41,294 nucleotides of DNA from Polaribacter sp. Lineage in GTDB: Bacteria > Bacteroidota > Bacteroidia > Flavobacteriales > Flavobacteriaceae. Where the stretch lies: positions 1 through 41,294 of the forward strand of contig JAHDHO010000005.1 in NCBI GenBank assembly GCA_020631275.1. Direction: 5' to 3'. Positions within the stretch are counted from its first letter, which is position 1; the number at the start of each line of letters is the position of its first letter. A model generated the notes under the pieces. That model was given only the letters and a program-made list of their open reading frames with translations, did not search any database and was not told the origin of the DNA. The translations under genes were made by a program, and so were the position numbers. Below are positions 26,458-34,942 of the stretch, piece after piece.

Positions 26458-27932
26458 CGTTGTTGACCATTTGGGCTTAATTCCAAGAAAGATAAAGGGG
26501 CAATTTGTTTTAGTTTAAAAAGGATTGTTTGGTTATCAAAAATAATTTCATTTGTAATCATTTCTACAACATCTCTTTTTTGTCCTCTGTCTAAATTTTT
26601 CCAGTTGTCATAAAAATCAATAGATTTATTTGCGATGATTTGAAAAGATGATTTAGCTTTTTCTAATTGTTCTAACTCTAATTCTAGATTTTTAATATTT
26701 ACTTCTAAGTTTTCTTTCCTAACAAAAACTGGGTCGTAGTGTTTTTTAAAACCTTTAGTTGGTATTTCTCCTTTAATATTTAAATCTATTAATTTATCAA
26801 GTTTGGTTTGAAGTTTATTTAGTTCTGTTTTTGCAAATTCTATTTCATCAATTTTTAAATTGAGTTCTTGAATATTTGATTTATTATATTCAGACATTTC
26901 TTCATCAGAAATTAAAAACTGTTTTATTCTTGATAAAAATATTTCTTCCAAATCATCTTTATGAATTCCATATTTACAATGCTTACAAGTGTATCTGAAA
27001 CTTTTAGATTTAATAGACATTTTATGTCCTTCTTTACATGTTAAAAAGCTAGTAAATAAGTGCACTCTTTTATTTAATGGTTGCCTAAAAAACTGAGTTG
27101 TTTTTTCTTGTTCTTTTATAATAGCATTTACTTCATTCCACTTTTCTTCGCTTATTAGTTGAGGGCATGGTAGATATTCCCATTCAGATTGTGGTTTTAT
27201 TCCGTTTGGATTGTCTTTTGTTTTCGGACTTACATAATTACACCTTCTAATACCTTTTGCATCTGTATTTCTTAATAGTCTCTTAATAGTAGAATCAGAC
27301 CAAGGTTTTCCTTTTCTTGTTAAATATCCTCTTTTATTTAATGCTTTTGCTACTGAAGACATTCTTCGATGTTCCAAAAACAAATCATAAATTAACCTTC
27401 TTACAGGAGCTTCTTCTTCATTTATAACAACTTCTGCATTAACAATTTTAAAACCATGACTTACCATTCCACCAGTAAATTTCCCTTCTTTTTTCCTATA
27501 ATTTAAACTTGCCATTTGTCTCTCATAAATAATATCTCTTTCATACGTGGAAAGGGCACTTAATAATGTATAGAAAAATTTACCACCACTTGTTGATGTA
27601 TCAAGAGATTCGTTTATAGAGATTAAACTTGCATTATTCTCCTCAAAAAATTTACTGTATTCAAGCAATTCAGAAGTATTTCTGGCTAACCTACTTAAAG
27701 AACTTATAATAATTCCTTGTATTTTAGAATCTCTCACATCTTGGAACATTTCTAATGTTTGTTGATGTTTTATAGTGCTTTTTCCAGAGACACCTGCCAA
27801 ATTATATATTTTTACTACTTTCCATCCTTTGGATTTAGCATACATTTTACCCCTTTCGATGTGGGTTTCTACAGAATCTGTATTGTTTTTTTGATCTAGG
27901 GTACTCACCCTAACAAATATTGCAACATTCAT
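26427..27932 (-). CDS. Large serine recombinase (site-specific integrase)
   Basis: The 501-residue protein has an N-terminal resolvase domain with catalytic Ser10 (VRVSTLDQ) and the downstream Arg helix SSLSRLARNTSELL. A recombinase domain (about 160-250; MVSHGFKIVNAE, SVAKALNKRGYLTRKGKPW, STIKRLLRN) follows. Next come a zinc-ribbon segment (FLTCKEGHK and YTCKHCKYG) and a coiled-coil at about 355-440. It is typical of integrases of phages and integrative elements. The last 10-12 codons run into ssb sequence in another frame, so the native C-terminus of the circular form may differ. Confidence 0.92.
   Translation of the reverse strand: MNVAIFVRVSTLDQKNNTDSVETHIERGKMYAKSKGWKVVKIYNLAGVSGKSTIKHQQTLEMFQDVRDSKIQGIIISSLSRLARNTSELLEYSKFFEENNASLISINESLDTSTSGGKFFYTLLSALSTYERDIIYERQMASLNYRKKEGKFTGGMVSHGFKIVNAEVVINEEEAPVRRLIYDLFLEHRRMSSVAKALNKRGYLTRKGKPWSDSTIKRLLRNTDAKGIRRCNYVSPKTKDNPNGIKPQSEWEYLPCPQLISEEKWNEVNAIIKEQEKTTQFFRQPLNKRVHLFTSFLTCKEGHKMSIKSKSFRYTCKHCKYGIHKDDLEEIFLSRIKQFLISDEEMSEYNKSNIQELNLKIDEIEFAKTELNKLQTKLDKLIDLNIKGEIPTKGFKKHYDPVFVRKENLEVNIKNLELELEQLEKAKSSFQIIANKSIDFYDNWKNLDRGQKRDVVEMITNEIIFDNQTILFKLKQIAPLSFLELSPNGQQRGTTLLLKAD
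26443..26464. other. Candidate attachment-site junction of the serine recombinase
   Basis: Exactly where the ssb fragment begins there is an imperfect palindrome with 8-bp arms AACAACGT and ACGTTGTT around 6 bases. Large serine integrases recombine at short crossovers within imperfect inverted repeats and lie next to one att site. The half toward 26440 belongs to ssb and the other half to the element. The precise core is inferred; the partner junction is not in the window. Confidence 0.5.
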
Positions 27933-27996
27933 ATTAACAGTGTTTTATACCTAAAAATAACTCCTTTAAAAACCAATTCAAAGGCAATACAAAACT

Positions 27997-30900
27997 TTAT
28001 TTTTTCCTTTTAAATATCTTGGCGAGACGTGATTTAATATTTTTTGTTTCAATATTTTCATTTGTATCAAATTCAGTTACGATTCTAAACCCTTTAATAA
28101 CTTCTTTTTGTTTTTGTGGAAGTACTGCAAATCCGTCTAATATATTTGATATTTCATCTGGTTGTATAAATTGAACTAAAGTTTTGTCTTTTTTCGATAA
28201 TTCTTTTTCGGCTAATTTTTGAATGTCATTTAAATGATTTCTATTTTTAGAGACCATAATTACAGGAATACATCCATCTTTTAAGCTTTTTTTTATGTTT
28301 TGAACCTCGTAAGCAGGCTTGTTCGTTTCTGAAATTTCAAATCCAATTTTCAAACCATTTTGCTCTAAAACTACATCTATTCTTCCACCATCTTTAGTTA
28401 AATATTCTTTTGTGGCTTTGTAATTTCTATCTTGACCCAACTTTTTAATCATAGATTGTAAGTAGATATGTGTGCGAATTTCTTCGGAAGTATTTTCATT
28501 TTGAATTAATTGCTCTCTTACTTTTTTAGAAATTACTTTTACATTTTCTATTTTAATTTCCTCGACATTAGTTTCTTCTATTTTCGGTTCAGATATTTTT
28601 TCTAATTTTTTTACTACTTTAGGTTTTTCTTCAATTGGTTTTTTAAATTCTTTTTTCTTAATAGTTTTAAAAGAGGGAAGCATTGATATCAAAATCTTCT
28701 CTACCTCTGCTTTTGGAGTCCCATAATTTGCTCTAACTGAGGAAATAATAATATCAGAAAAATCTTCTACTACTTCTGGTAGCAAATTTGTTTTAATATT
28801 AAAATCATTAGAATTAGAACCAATTCTCATAATTGCTTCGCCACGTTCTAAATTTTGTAAATCAGAGGCTTCAAAATAAGAAAAACCTGATTCTAATTTC
28901 TTGGCATCATTATCTCCAAGTCTAAAACAGATTCGAGTTTTAGGGTTTGATAAAACAGAATTTAAAAGGGAAGTATCTTGAATTTGACCCATTTCCTGAT
29001 GTGCGATTGTTATGCCTAATGAATACTTTCTAGCACCACTCAAAATTCGTTCTATACTTGGTGTAATAAAGTTTTGAAATTCATCTAAATACAGCATATA
29101 TGGCACACGCTCATTTCTGTTTTTAGACTGTCTTGAAAGTGCTGCTTGATTAAATTTTGTCAAAAATAATGACCCTAATAAATAAGAATTTTGCTCTCCA
29201 ATTAATCCTTGAGATAGTTTTAACAATACAATTTTGTTGGTTCGCAAACATTCAGAAATATCAACTCCTTTTTTCTGCGCTAACATATATCGTATTAATT
29301 TAGGTCGCAAGAAAGTATCTATTCTTGTTAGTAATGGAGCAATGCCTTTGCGTACCATTGGATACTCATTTTTCCAATAATAATGCAATGATGGATCTTC
29401 GACAGAAGTTAAATATTCTTCTCTAAATTTCTCTTCAATTAAGAAACGTTTTAACTCAATTAGCGTTCCACCTCTACTACTTTCTAAAACAGTATTTACA
29501 GCATTTTGTAAAACCGCAGTCATATTATCTCCCCAAGCTGTTGCGTGCCTTTTGAAGGCAGAAACTAAATCTGAAGACAATACTATTTTTTCTGCATCGG
29601 TATTTGCTTCTAATAGATTGAAACCAATAGGAAAATTTGCATCAGAAGGATCAATTAAGATTACGTCTTTTGTTCTAGCTTCTGGAATTCGAAGTAAAAT
29701 ATCGTCAATAATGTCGCCATGAGGATCAAACATTGCACAACCTAGACCTTGAGAAATATCCGATAAAATCATATTGGCAAGCAGGGTCGATTTTCCTACA
29801 CCTGTGACTCCTAAAATGTGTGTATGGCTTAATCTTGTTTCCGAATCGAGAGTAACAGGAACTTCTTCTTGATTGTGAATATTAGTTCCAATAGTTATTC
29901 CTTTTCCTGAAACTGACTTAGCTCTTTTTGTTTTTACTCCACTTAATCCTAGTTTAGAACTGATAACTGTTTTATTAGGATAATGTACAAACGTGTTTAA
30001 TTCTTTGGAGTTTAAAATAAATCCTAACCGATTGCTTAATCTATTATTAAGATTATAGAAATGAAAATCATAATTATATCCTTCATTAGAAAGTGGAATT
30101 AACTTATTGAATTCAGAATTTGAAATCGATGAAATACTTCGTGCCAATTCCTGTGCTAAATATTGACTTCTATTAATCGTTTTTCCTTGAGTTGCAATTC
30201 GCATAACAACAGAAAAAAGTGGATTTGAAATTTTATCTTTTGCACAAGAAACCATTTCTGGTGCATCTGCAAAAAAAGAACCTTCAGCACCATCTGAAAC
30301 TGCATATGGAATCTCTTTTGCCAAAGGCGAAGTGATACCTTTAAAAAGAATTTGAAAAACGACTACATCATCCATTTGCAAACTTTCCATCGTTGCAATA
30401 AGGGAAGTCAGAGAGTCAATTCCAAAAGAATCTGTTTGCTTTATTGGTCTCATAAACTCATCGTTTAAACCAAAATCAGCAATAGCTATTTCTTTATTTG
30501 TATCAAAATTAAAACCTTCTAAAGCAATTTGTTTAACAATAACGGTTGGAAAATACGCTTTTAAATGTGATTTTATTCGTTCTGAATCTATTTCACTACT
30601 TACAAACTGAATCGTAATATTTTCATTCGTTCCAATAATTTCAAAAGAAATTACATCTTCAGAAAAAGATAGATTATTTAAAAACTCAATATTTCTGTTG
30701 GGTAGTATTTCAGAACCTTTAGGAAAAGAAAGAGAAAAACTAACTAATGCTGGTTTTTCTGAAAACACTAAAAATTTTGGTTCTAATACTAATTCTTCTG
30801 CAACTGGTTCTTCAATTTCTTTGGTTGGTAGAAAAAGTTTTTGAACACCTTTAAAAAATGAAGGTGCTACTCCATCATCAATAAAAGATGTATCAGTAAA

Positions 30901-31029
30901 TTTTTTATGATAAAAGGGAACATAAGGAGCTTCAATATTTACAGGGGTGTCAAAATGGTAATACCCACGATTACGATATTCCCATTCGTAAAAATGTAAT
31001 GTAGCCTTTTCTTGTGCAGATAATTGCAT
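27997..31029 (-). CDS. TraD/HerA-like DNA-translocating ATPase with C-terminal nuclease-like domain
   Basis: The 1010-residue protein has a roughly 390-residue N-terminal region without recognised motifs and then a type IV secretion DNA-binding ATPase core: Walker A GVTGVGKST (residues 407-415), a DPHGD motif after it, Walker B YMLYLDEFQNF (Asp649-Glu650) and IAHQEMGQI. A Lys/Glu-rich linker leads to a C-terminal domain of about 130 residues resembling PD-(D/E)xK nucleases: GGRIDVVLEQNG with Asp885, then GFEIS with Glu898, where the usual Lys is Ser900. Coupling proteins of conjugative elements have this ATPase. No relaxase is nearby. It follows the small membrane protein gene by 5 bp and precedes the recombinase. 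DNA transfer of the element is the likely role; a defence role cannot be excluded. Confidence 0.75.
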   Translation of the reverse strand: MQLSAQEKATLHFYEWEYRNRGYYHFDTPVNIEAPYVPFYHKKFTDTSFIDDGVAPSFFKGVQKLFLPTKEIEEPVAEELVLEPKFLVFSEKPALVSFSLSFPKGSEILPNRNIEFLNNLSFSEDVISFEIIGTNENITIQFVSSEIDSERIKSHLKAYFPTVIVKQIALEGFNFDTNKEIAIADFGLNDEFMRPIKQTDSFGIDSLTSLIATMESLQMDDVVVFQILFKGITSPLAKEIPYAVSDGAEGSFFADAPEMVSCAKDKISNPLFSVVMRIATQGKTINRSQYLAQELARSISSISNSEFNKLIPLSNEGYNYDFHFYNLNNRLSNRLGFILNSKELNTFVHYPNKTVISSKLGLSGVKTKRAKSVSGKGITIGTNIHNQEEVPVTLDSETRLSHTHILGVTGVGKSTLLANMILSDISQGLGCAMFDPHGDIIDDILLRIPEARTKDVILIDPSDANFPIGFNLLEANTDAEKIVLSSDLVSAFKRHATAWGDNMTAVLQNAVNTVLESSRGGTLIELKRFLIEEKFREEYLTSVEDPSLHYYWKNEYPMVRKGIAPLLTRIDTFLRPKLIRYMLAQKKGVDISECLRTNKIVLLKLSQGLIGEQNSYLLGSLFLTKFNQAALSRQSKNRNERVPYMLYLDEFQNFITPSIERILSGARKYSLGITIAHQEMGQIQDTSLLNSVLSNPKTRICFRLGDNDAKKLESGFSYFEASDLQNLERGEAIMRIGSNSNDFNIKTNLLPEVVEDFSDIIISSVRANYGTPKAEVEKILISMLPSFKTIKKKEFKKPIEEKPKVVKKLEKISEPKIEETNVEEIKIENVKVISKKVREQLIQNENTSEEIRTHIYLQSMIKKLGQDRNYKATKEYLTKDGGRIDVVLEQNGLKIGFEISETNKPAYEVQNIKKSLKDGCIPVIMVSKNRNHLNDIQKLAEKELSKKDKTLVQFIQPDEISNILDGFAVLPQKQKEVIKGFRIVTEFDTNENIETKNIKSRLAKIFKRKK

Positions 31030-31034
31030 AAAAA

Positions 31035-31583
31035 TTATCGCTTAAAAATATCATTTAAAATGGGTTTTCTGTCTGCTTCAGATAAAGCTCTAACCCCTTT
31101 ATTTTCTCTAATATCATCAATTACTTTTAAAACAGATGCTTGAGCGTATGTTCTAAACATACTTGCAGTATCCATTGAATAATAAGTTACAGGAAAAAAC
31201 GCTTTTACAAGATAATTGCCAACAAAAGGAATTTTAGAAAGTAATAATTCTGTTCCTGTTTTTTCAGTAAACAGCCACCAAGAAATAAAAGTGCCTTTTC
31301 CAAAAGGAGCCATACAGCAATCATAGGTATAATTTTTCCATTGTACTCTTAAATACAAACGTTTTACTCCAAGAGCGTTACTAATACTGATGTATTTTTC
31401 TTCAATTTTAATGTTTTTAATTCCATGGGATTCTAATTCTGTTGCAAGAAGTTTATAAAAATCTTGGGTGGAGTATTCAAAATTATCTAACAGCGTATTC
31501 CAATTGGCGTTTAAAGTTGGAATTCCTTTTTTAAGGAAAGAAATTATTGCGATGATGATGAGGATTGCGAAAAAAATAGTCAT
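31035..31583 (-). CDS. Small membrane-anchored protein of the ATPase operon
   Basis: The 182-residue protein has one N-terminal membrane helix (about residues 2-16) and a soluble domain with a second hydrophobic patch near 100-135 (FISWWLFTEK, IPFVGNYLVKAFFPVTYYSM). I do not recognise the family. The gene starts the operon with the TraD/HerA-like ATPase gene, 5 bp apart, so the two products probably work together at the membrane, for instance as an anchor for the ATPase. Confidence 0.6.
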   Translation of the reverse strand: MTIFFAILIIIAIISFLKKGIPTLNANWNTLLDNFEYSTQDFYKLLATELESHGIKNIKIEEKYISISNALGVKRLYLRVQWKNYTYDCCMAPFGKGTFISWWLFTEKTGTELLLSKIPFVGNYLVKAFFPVTYYSMDTASMFRTYAQASVLKVIDDIRENKGVRALSEADRKPILNDIFKR

Positions 31584-31736
31584 AATTAAATATTTTTAGG
31601 ATTTTGTTAAAATTTAAAAATGAAACCTAATATTTTTCTCATTTACTAATTTTCCAGGGTAATAACCTTATTAATTGTCAACTATTTCCTTACTATAGTT
31701 TTACTTATTTCTTATAATTTTCAATAAAAATTTGTT

Positions 31737-32459
31737 GTGACAAATTGCTTAATTATTGAGAGTAACAAAAAAGAAATTAAAATAGTTTCGTCATTACTAA
31801 ATGAATTTACTGATGTGAGTTTTACCTATACATCTGAAGTTGAAGAAACTGCATTAAATATTATTTTAAAAAATGATTTTGATCTCATTTTTTTCAATTT
31901 AGATAGCCCTAAAATTAACGTATCAGAATTCTTGTTAGATTTAAGAAACTCTTCTAAATCTAAACTTACCTTTATTGGTTTGTCTTCGAAAAAAGAAAGT
32001 GCTTATATGGCCTATAAGTATGATTTTATCGATTTTGTCCTAAAACCGTTAACAGAACTTAGTATAAGGAAATGTATTTTAAAGTTTAAAAAAAAGCAAA
32101 ATGAGAAAATTAATAAAACTATTTGCTTAAAGTCAAATAAAGACTTCAGATATCTTTGCCTTGATGAAATTCTCTTTTTAAAAGCGGATAATAATACAAC
32201 AGATTTTTATATGTCTGATGGCACTAAAATAGGAGCTTACAAAACATTAAAAACATTTGAAAATTCACTACCAAAAAACTTTTTACGAATTCATAAAAGT
32301 TACATTATTAATAGTAATTGTATTTCCAGAATTCACTACGGAAAATCAATATGCACTTTAAGCAATAATCAATATAAACTTCCTTTTACAAAAACTTTTA
32401 TTGAGAATATTGATTTGATTAATGATTTATATTTTAATAATGTAATTACTTCAAATTAA
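31737..32459 (+). CDS. LytTR-domain response regulator with degenerate receiver
   Basis: The 240-residue protein has an N-terminal receiver-like fold and a C-terminal LytTR DNA-binding domain (about residues 135-235; YLCLDEILFLKADNNTTDFYM, FLRIHKSYIINSNCI). In the receiver the usual acidic pair reads Glu8-Ser9 and the phospho-acceptor position is Asn54 (IFFNLDSP), while the conserved Lys in FVLKP remains. Phosphorylation is therefore doubtful. The start is a GTG at 31737; an in-frame stop lies 12 bp upstream, so no earlier start exists. It is divergent from the ATPase operon and followed by a small lipoprotein gene. Confidence 0.82.
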   Translation: MTNCLIIESNKKEIKIVSSLLNEFTDVSFTYTSEVEETALNIILKNDFDLIFFNLDSPKINVSEFLLDLRNSSKSKLTFIGLSSKKESAYMAYKYDFIDFVLKPLTELSIRKCILKFKKKQNEKINKTICLKSNKDFRYLCLDEILFLKADNNTTDFYMSDGTKIGAYKTLKTFENSLPKNFLRIHKSYIINSNCISRIHYGKSICTLSNNQYKLPFTKTFIENIDLINDLYFNNVITSN

Positions 32460-32601
32460 GTTTTACCATATAAAATAGGAATTTCACTCATAGATATAGT
32501 TACTTCACTAAACTCGAATGTATTTACATTTTTAATCCCTTTATTCCTAATATTTTTACAATTGAATATTCAAAGCGTTAAAAAATAAAAACACGCTTTT
32601 C

Positions 32602-32613
32602 ATTGTGCACAAT
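32602..32613. promoter_or_regulatory. Perfect 12-bp palindrome upstream of the small lipoprotein
   Basis: ATTGTGCACAAT is a perfect palindrome 64 bp before the small lipoprotein ATG in a 216-bp gap with no gene. The gap also holds a weak AAAGCGT...ACGCTTT hairpin (about 32573-32599) that could end the LytTR transcript. A binding site for the neighbouring LytTR regulator or another factor is possible but unproven. Confidence 0.35.
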
Positions 32614-32676
32614 TTTAAATGAGCGGTAAAAATACGGCTCAAAAACAACATTGTTTAATCTTAAAATTTTTGCATT

Positions 32677-32832
32677 ATGAAAACATTTAAAACACTTTTA
32701 TTTTTAGCTTTATTTTCAATTTCTTTAACTTCTTGTACAGACCTTGAAGAAGATGGTTCAAACATTGATATAGAAAATACTATGTCTGATACTGGAGGCG
32801 ATAAAACTAATCCAGATGGTACAAAAGACTAA
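32677..32832 (+). CDS. 51-residue lipoprotein
   Basis: The ATG at 32677 opens a 51-codon frame with a clear lipoprotein signal: MKTFKTLLFLALFS, then SLTSC with Cys20 as the lipidated residue. The mature peptide of about 32 residues is acidic (many Asp, Glu) and ends GTKD. A terminator follows 40 bp after the stop. The strong signal peptide and downstream terminator support it as a real gene despite its size. It lies between the LytTR gene and the TPR kinase gene; a sensed or signalling role is only speculative. Confidence 0.65.
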   Translation: MKTFKTLLFLALFSISLTSCTDLEEDGSNIDIENTMSDTGGDKTNPDGTKD

Positions 32833-32872
32833 AATATATTGATTTCCTAAAATAGTTAATAATTTTTTTATG

Positions 32873-32903
32873 AGCCTTTAACTTAAAATTAAAGGCTTTT
32901 TTT
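32873..32903 (+). terminator. Rho-independent terminator after the 51-residue lipoprotein
   Basis: The 9-bp stem AGCCTTTAA / TTAAAGGCT has a 7-base loop and is followed on the plus strand by TTTTTT. It lies 40 bp after the stop codon and directly abuts the kinase promoter box. Confidence 0.85.
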
Positions 32904-32910
32904 ATCTTTG
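32903..32910 (+). promoter_or_regulatory. -7 promoter box of the TPR kinase gene
   Basis: TATCTTTG matches the Bacteroidetes consensus TAnnTTTG. It ends 10 bp before the GTG start at 32921, so the leader would be only a few bases. It shares one base with the T-tract of the preceding terminator. Confidence 0.5.
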
Positions 32911-32920
32911 ATGTTAAAAA

Positions 32921-34936
32921 GTGAAAAACAAACAAATTATTAATTTTTTTTTTCTTTATATTTTTTTCTTCTTTTTTCAATCTTGTAGTTTGAAAAAAGA
33001 AGAAAAAAATATTTTAACACTTCAAAAAGATAGTCTCTCAATTTGGATAAAAAACTCTAAAAACACTGAAATTCCAAATGATAAAAGACGTAAATTTCTA
33101 GATAAAAGTTATAACTTTATTTTATCTGAGTCTGCTGATTCCACAAGTCTTAGAAAATTAAGCGATGTTGCATATCAAACTTTTAAGGTAAAAGATACTT
33201 TATTATTTAAACTAAGAAACGAAAAGGTTATAAGTCTGGCCTCAAAAGTAAAAGATTCTTTTTCTTTAGGTGATTCACACTGGAATTATGCTACTTATTT
33301 TGTCAGAACTGAAAAATACGAAAAAGCATATTATCATTTTAATCTAGCTGAAAAGTATTTTAAAAGTTATAAATATTATGTAGGTAAAATGTTAGTTGGT
33401 AAAGCTTTTATAAAAGGCAGGTTTTCAGACTATACAGGTAGCGAACAAAATCAAATTAAAGCTATAAAAATTTTTAAGGAACTTAAAAAGTACAATGATT
33501 TATTAAATTCTTACACATCTTTAGCGGTAATTCAATCTGATCTTAAATTATACGATAAATCACTTTTTTATTACCAGAAAGCTTTAGAATATTCTTCAAA
33601 AGTAAATAATAAAAATAAAATAAGTTTAAATAACAATATTGGTATGGCATATCTCGAGAAAGGAGATTATCCAAAAGCTATATCTTATTTTAAGCAAGAT
33701 TTAAACTTAAACTTCAAAAAAAATAACCCTAGAGAATACGCAAGAATTCTTGATAATTATGCATATTGTAAATTGTTAAGTAATGATACTGTAAGAATAA
33801 AAAAAAGTTTCTATAAGGCTTTACAAATAAGAGATAGTTTAAAACATAAAGATGATGTTTTAACGAGTAAAATTCATTTAGTTGAGTACTATAAGTTTTT
33901 AAAAGATACTTTAAAAGCAAAAAAATATGCTTTAGATGCTAATAAAATAGCATATAATATTAAAAACAGTAGAGATTATTTAAAAACTCTTAAATTATTG
34001 GCATTTTTAGACGCACAAAATGCTAAATATTACTTAAAAAACTATATTTCTTACTCAGATAGTATATTGAATGTAGAAAGAACTTATCAAAACAAATTTG
34101 CAAGAATTTCTCATGATACCGATGAATATATTGAAGAGACTGAAAGACTATCTCAACAAAAAATTTGGATAAGTATAATATCTATTAGTACAATTTTTAT
34201 TGTAATTTTATTCTACTTTTTGAGAGTACAAAAGGTAAAAAACGAAAAACTACTACTTGAAACCGAGCAACAAAAATCAAATGAAGAAATTTATTTATTA
34301 ACTCTAAATCAACAATCTAAATTAGAAGAAGAGAAAGTAAAAGAGCGTAACAGAATATCAGAAGAGTTACACGACGGGATTTTAGGAAAGCTTTTCGGTA
34401 CCAGAGTAGGTTTAGGGTTTATAGAAATAAATTCTAATGAAAAAAATCAAAAGCAATATCAACTCTTTTTAGATGAGCTTCAAAATGTAGAGAAAGAAAT
34501 AAGAGATGTTTCGCATAAATTAAGTGATAATTTTGATAAATCTGAAGTTAATTTTAAAACGATAATTAAACAATTAATAATTAGTAAAAGTAAAATAGGA
34601 GGTTTTAAATATGATATCTCTTTTGATGAAAATATAAACTGGTACCATTTTGATGGAGTTGTTAAAGTTAATTTGTATCGAATTATTCAAGAGGGAATAC
34701 AAAATATTATTAAATATGCAGATGCAACCATAGTAACAATAAATTTTAGTTTGAAAAATAACAATTTAGTTTTATCTTTAGCTGATAATGGTATTGGATT
34801 TGATGTCAAGAAAAAAAACAATGGTATCGGTATTAAAAACATTAAATCCAGAGTACAAAAATTGAATGGTATTTGTAAAATTTCTTCATCTTTTAACAAT
34901 GGAGTAGAAATTAATATCGAAATACCGTTAAACTAA
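32921..34936 (+). CDS. Lipoprotein-type TPR sensor histidine kinase (HisKA_3)
   Basis: The 671-residue kinase starts with GTG. Its N-terminus is a hydrophobic segment ending FFQSC, so a lipobox-like Cys22 is possible. Residues about 100-380 carry TPR-like repeats (YEKAYYHFNLAEKYF, YDKSLFYYQKALEYS, YPKAISYFKQDL). One membrane helix at about 415-434 precedes a coiled stretch. The HisKA_3 helix has His484 (RISEELHDGI), then an HATPase domain with N-box EGIQNIIKYA and ADNGIGFD. The periplasmic TPR domain would sense a peptide or protein. It is followed after 6 bp by a response regulator gene, its probable partner. Confidence 0.88.
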   Translation: MKNKQIINFFFLYIFFFFFQSCSLKKEEKNILTLQKDSLSIWIKNSKNTEIPNDKRRKFLDKSYNFILSESADSTSLRKLSDVAYQTFKVKDTLLFKLRNEKVISLASKVKDSFSLGDSHWNYATYFVRTEKYEKAYYHFNLAEKYFKSYKYYVGKMLVGKAFIKGRFSDYTGSEQNQIKAIKIFKELKKYNDLLNSYTSLAVIQSDLKLYDKSLFYYQKALEYSSKVNNKNKISLNNNIGMAYLEKGDYPKAISYFKQDLNLNFKKNNPREYARILDNYAYCKLLSNDTVRIKKSFYKALQIRDSLKHKDDVLTSKIHLVEYYKFLKDTLKAKKYALDANKIAYNIKNSRDYLKTLKLLAFLDAQNAKYYLKNYISYSDSILNVERTYQNKFARISHDTDEYIEETERLSQQKIWISIISISTIFIVILFYFLRVQKVKNEKLLLETEQQKSNEEIYLLTLNQQSKLEEEKVKERNRISEELHDGILGKLFGTRVGLGFIEINSNEKNQKQYQLFLDELQNVEKEIRDVSHKLSDNFDKSEVNFKTIIKQLIISKSKIGGFKYDISFDENINWYHFDGVVKVNLYRIIQEGIQNIIKYADATIVTINFSLKNNNLVLSLADNGIGFDVKKKNNGIGIKNIKSRVQKLNGICKISSSFNNGVEINIEIPLN

Positions 34937-34942
34937 GAAAAA

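Larger units (their letters stand above)
26453..31583. mobile_element. Left part of a probable integrative element inserted in ssb
   Basis: The left end is placed at the recombinase/ssb junction. The recombinase, the TraD/HerA-like ATPase and the small membrane protein, all on the minus strand, are the genes most likely to be cargo or machinery. No second ssb fragment was found up to the window end, so the right end lies beyond 41294, or was lost. The signalling and efflux genes to the right could also be cargo. No relaxase is visible. The extent given is the minimum. Confidence 0.45.

Noticed and set aside
27997-31583. Calling the ATPase operon a known anti-phage system
   Set aside because: The ATPase core is closer to conjugative coupling proteins and the neighbours do not match a defence system I know.
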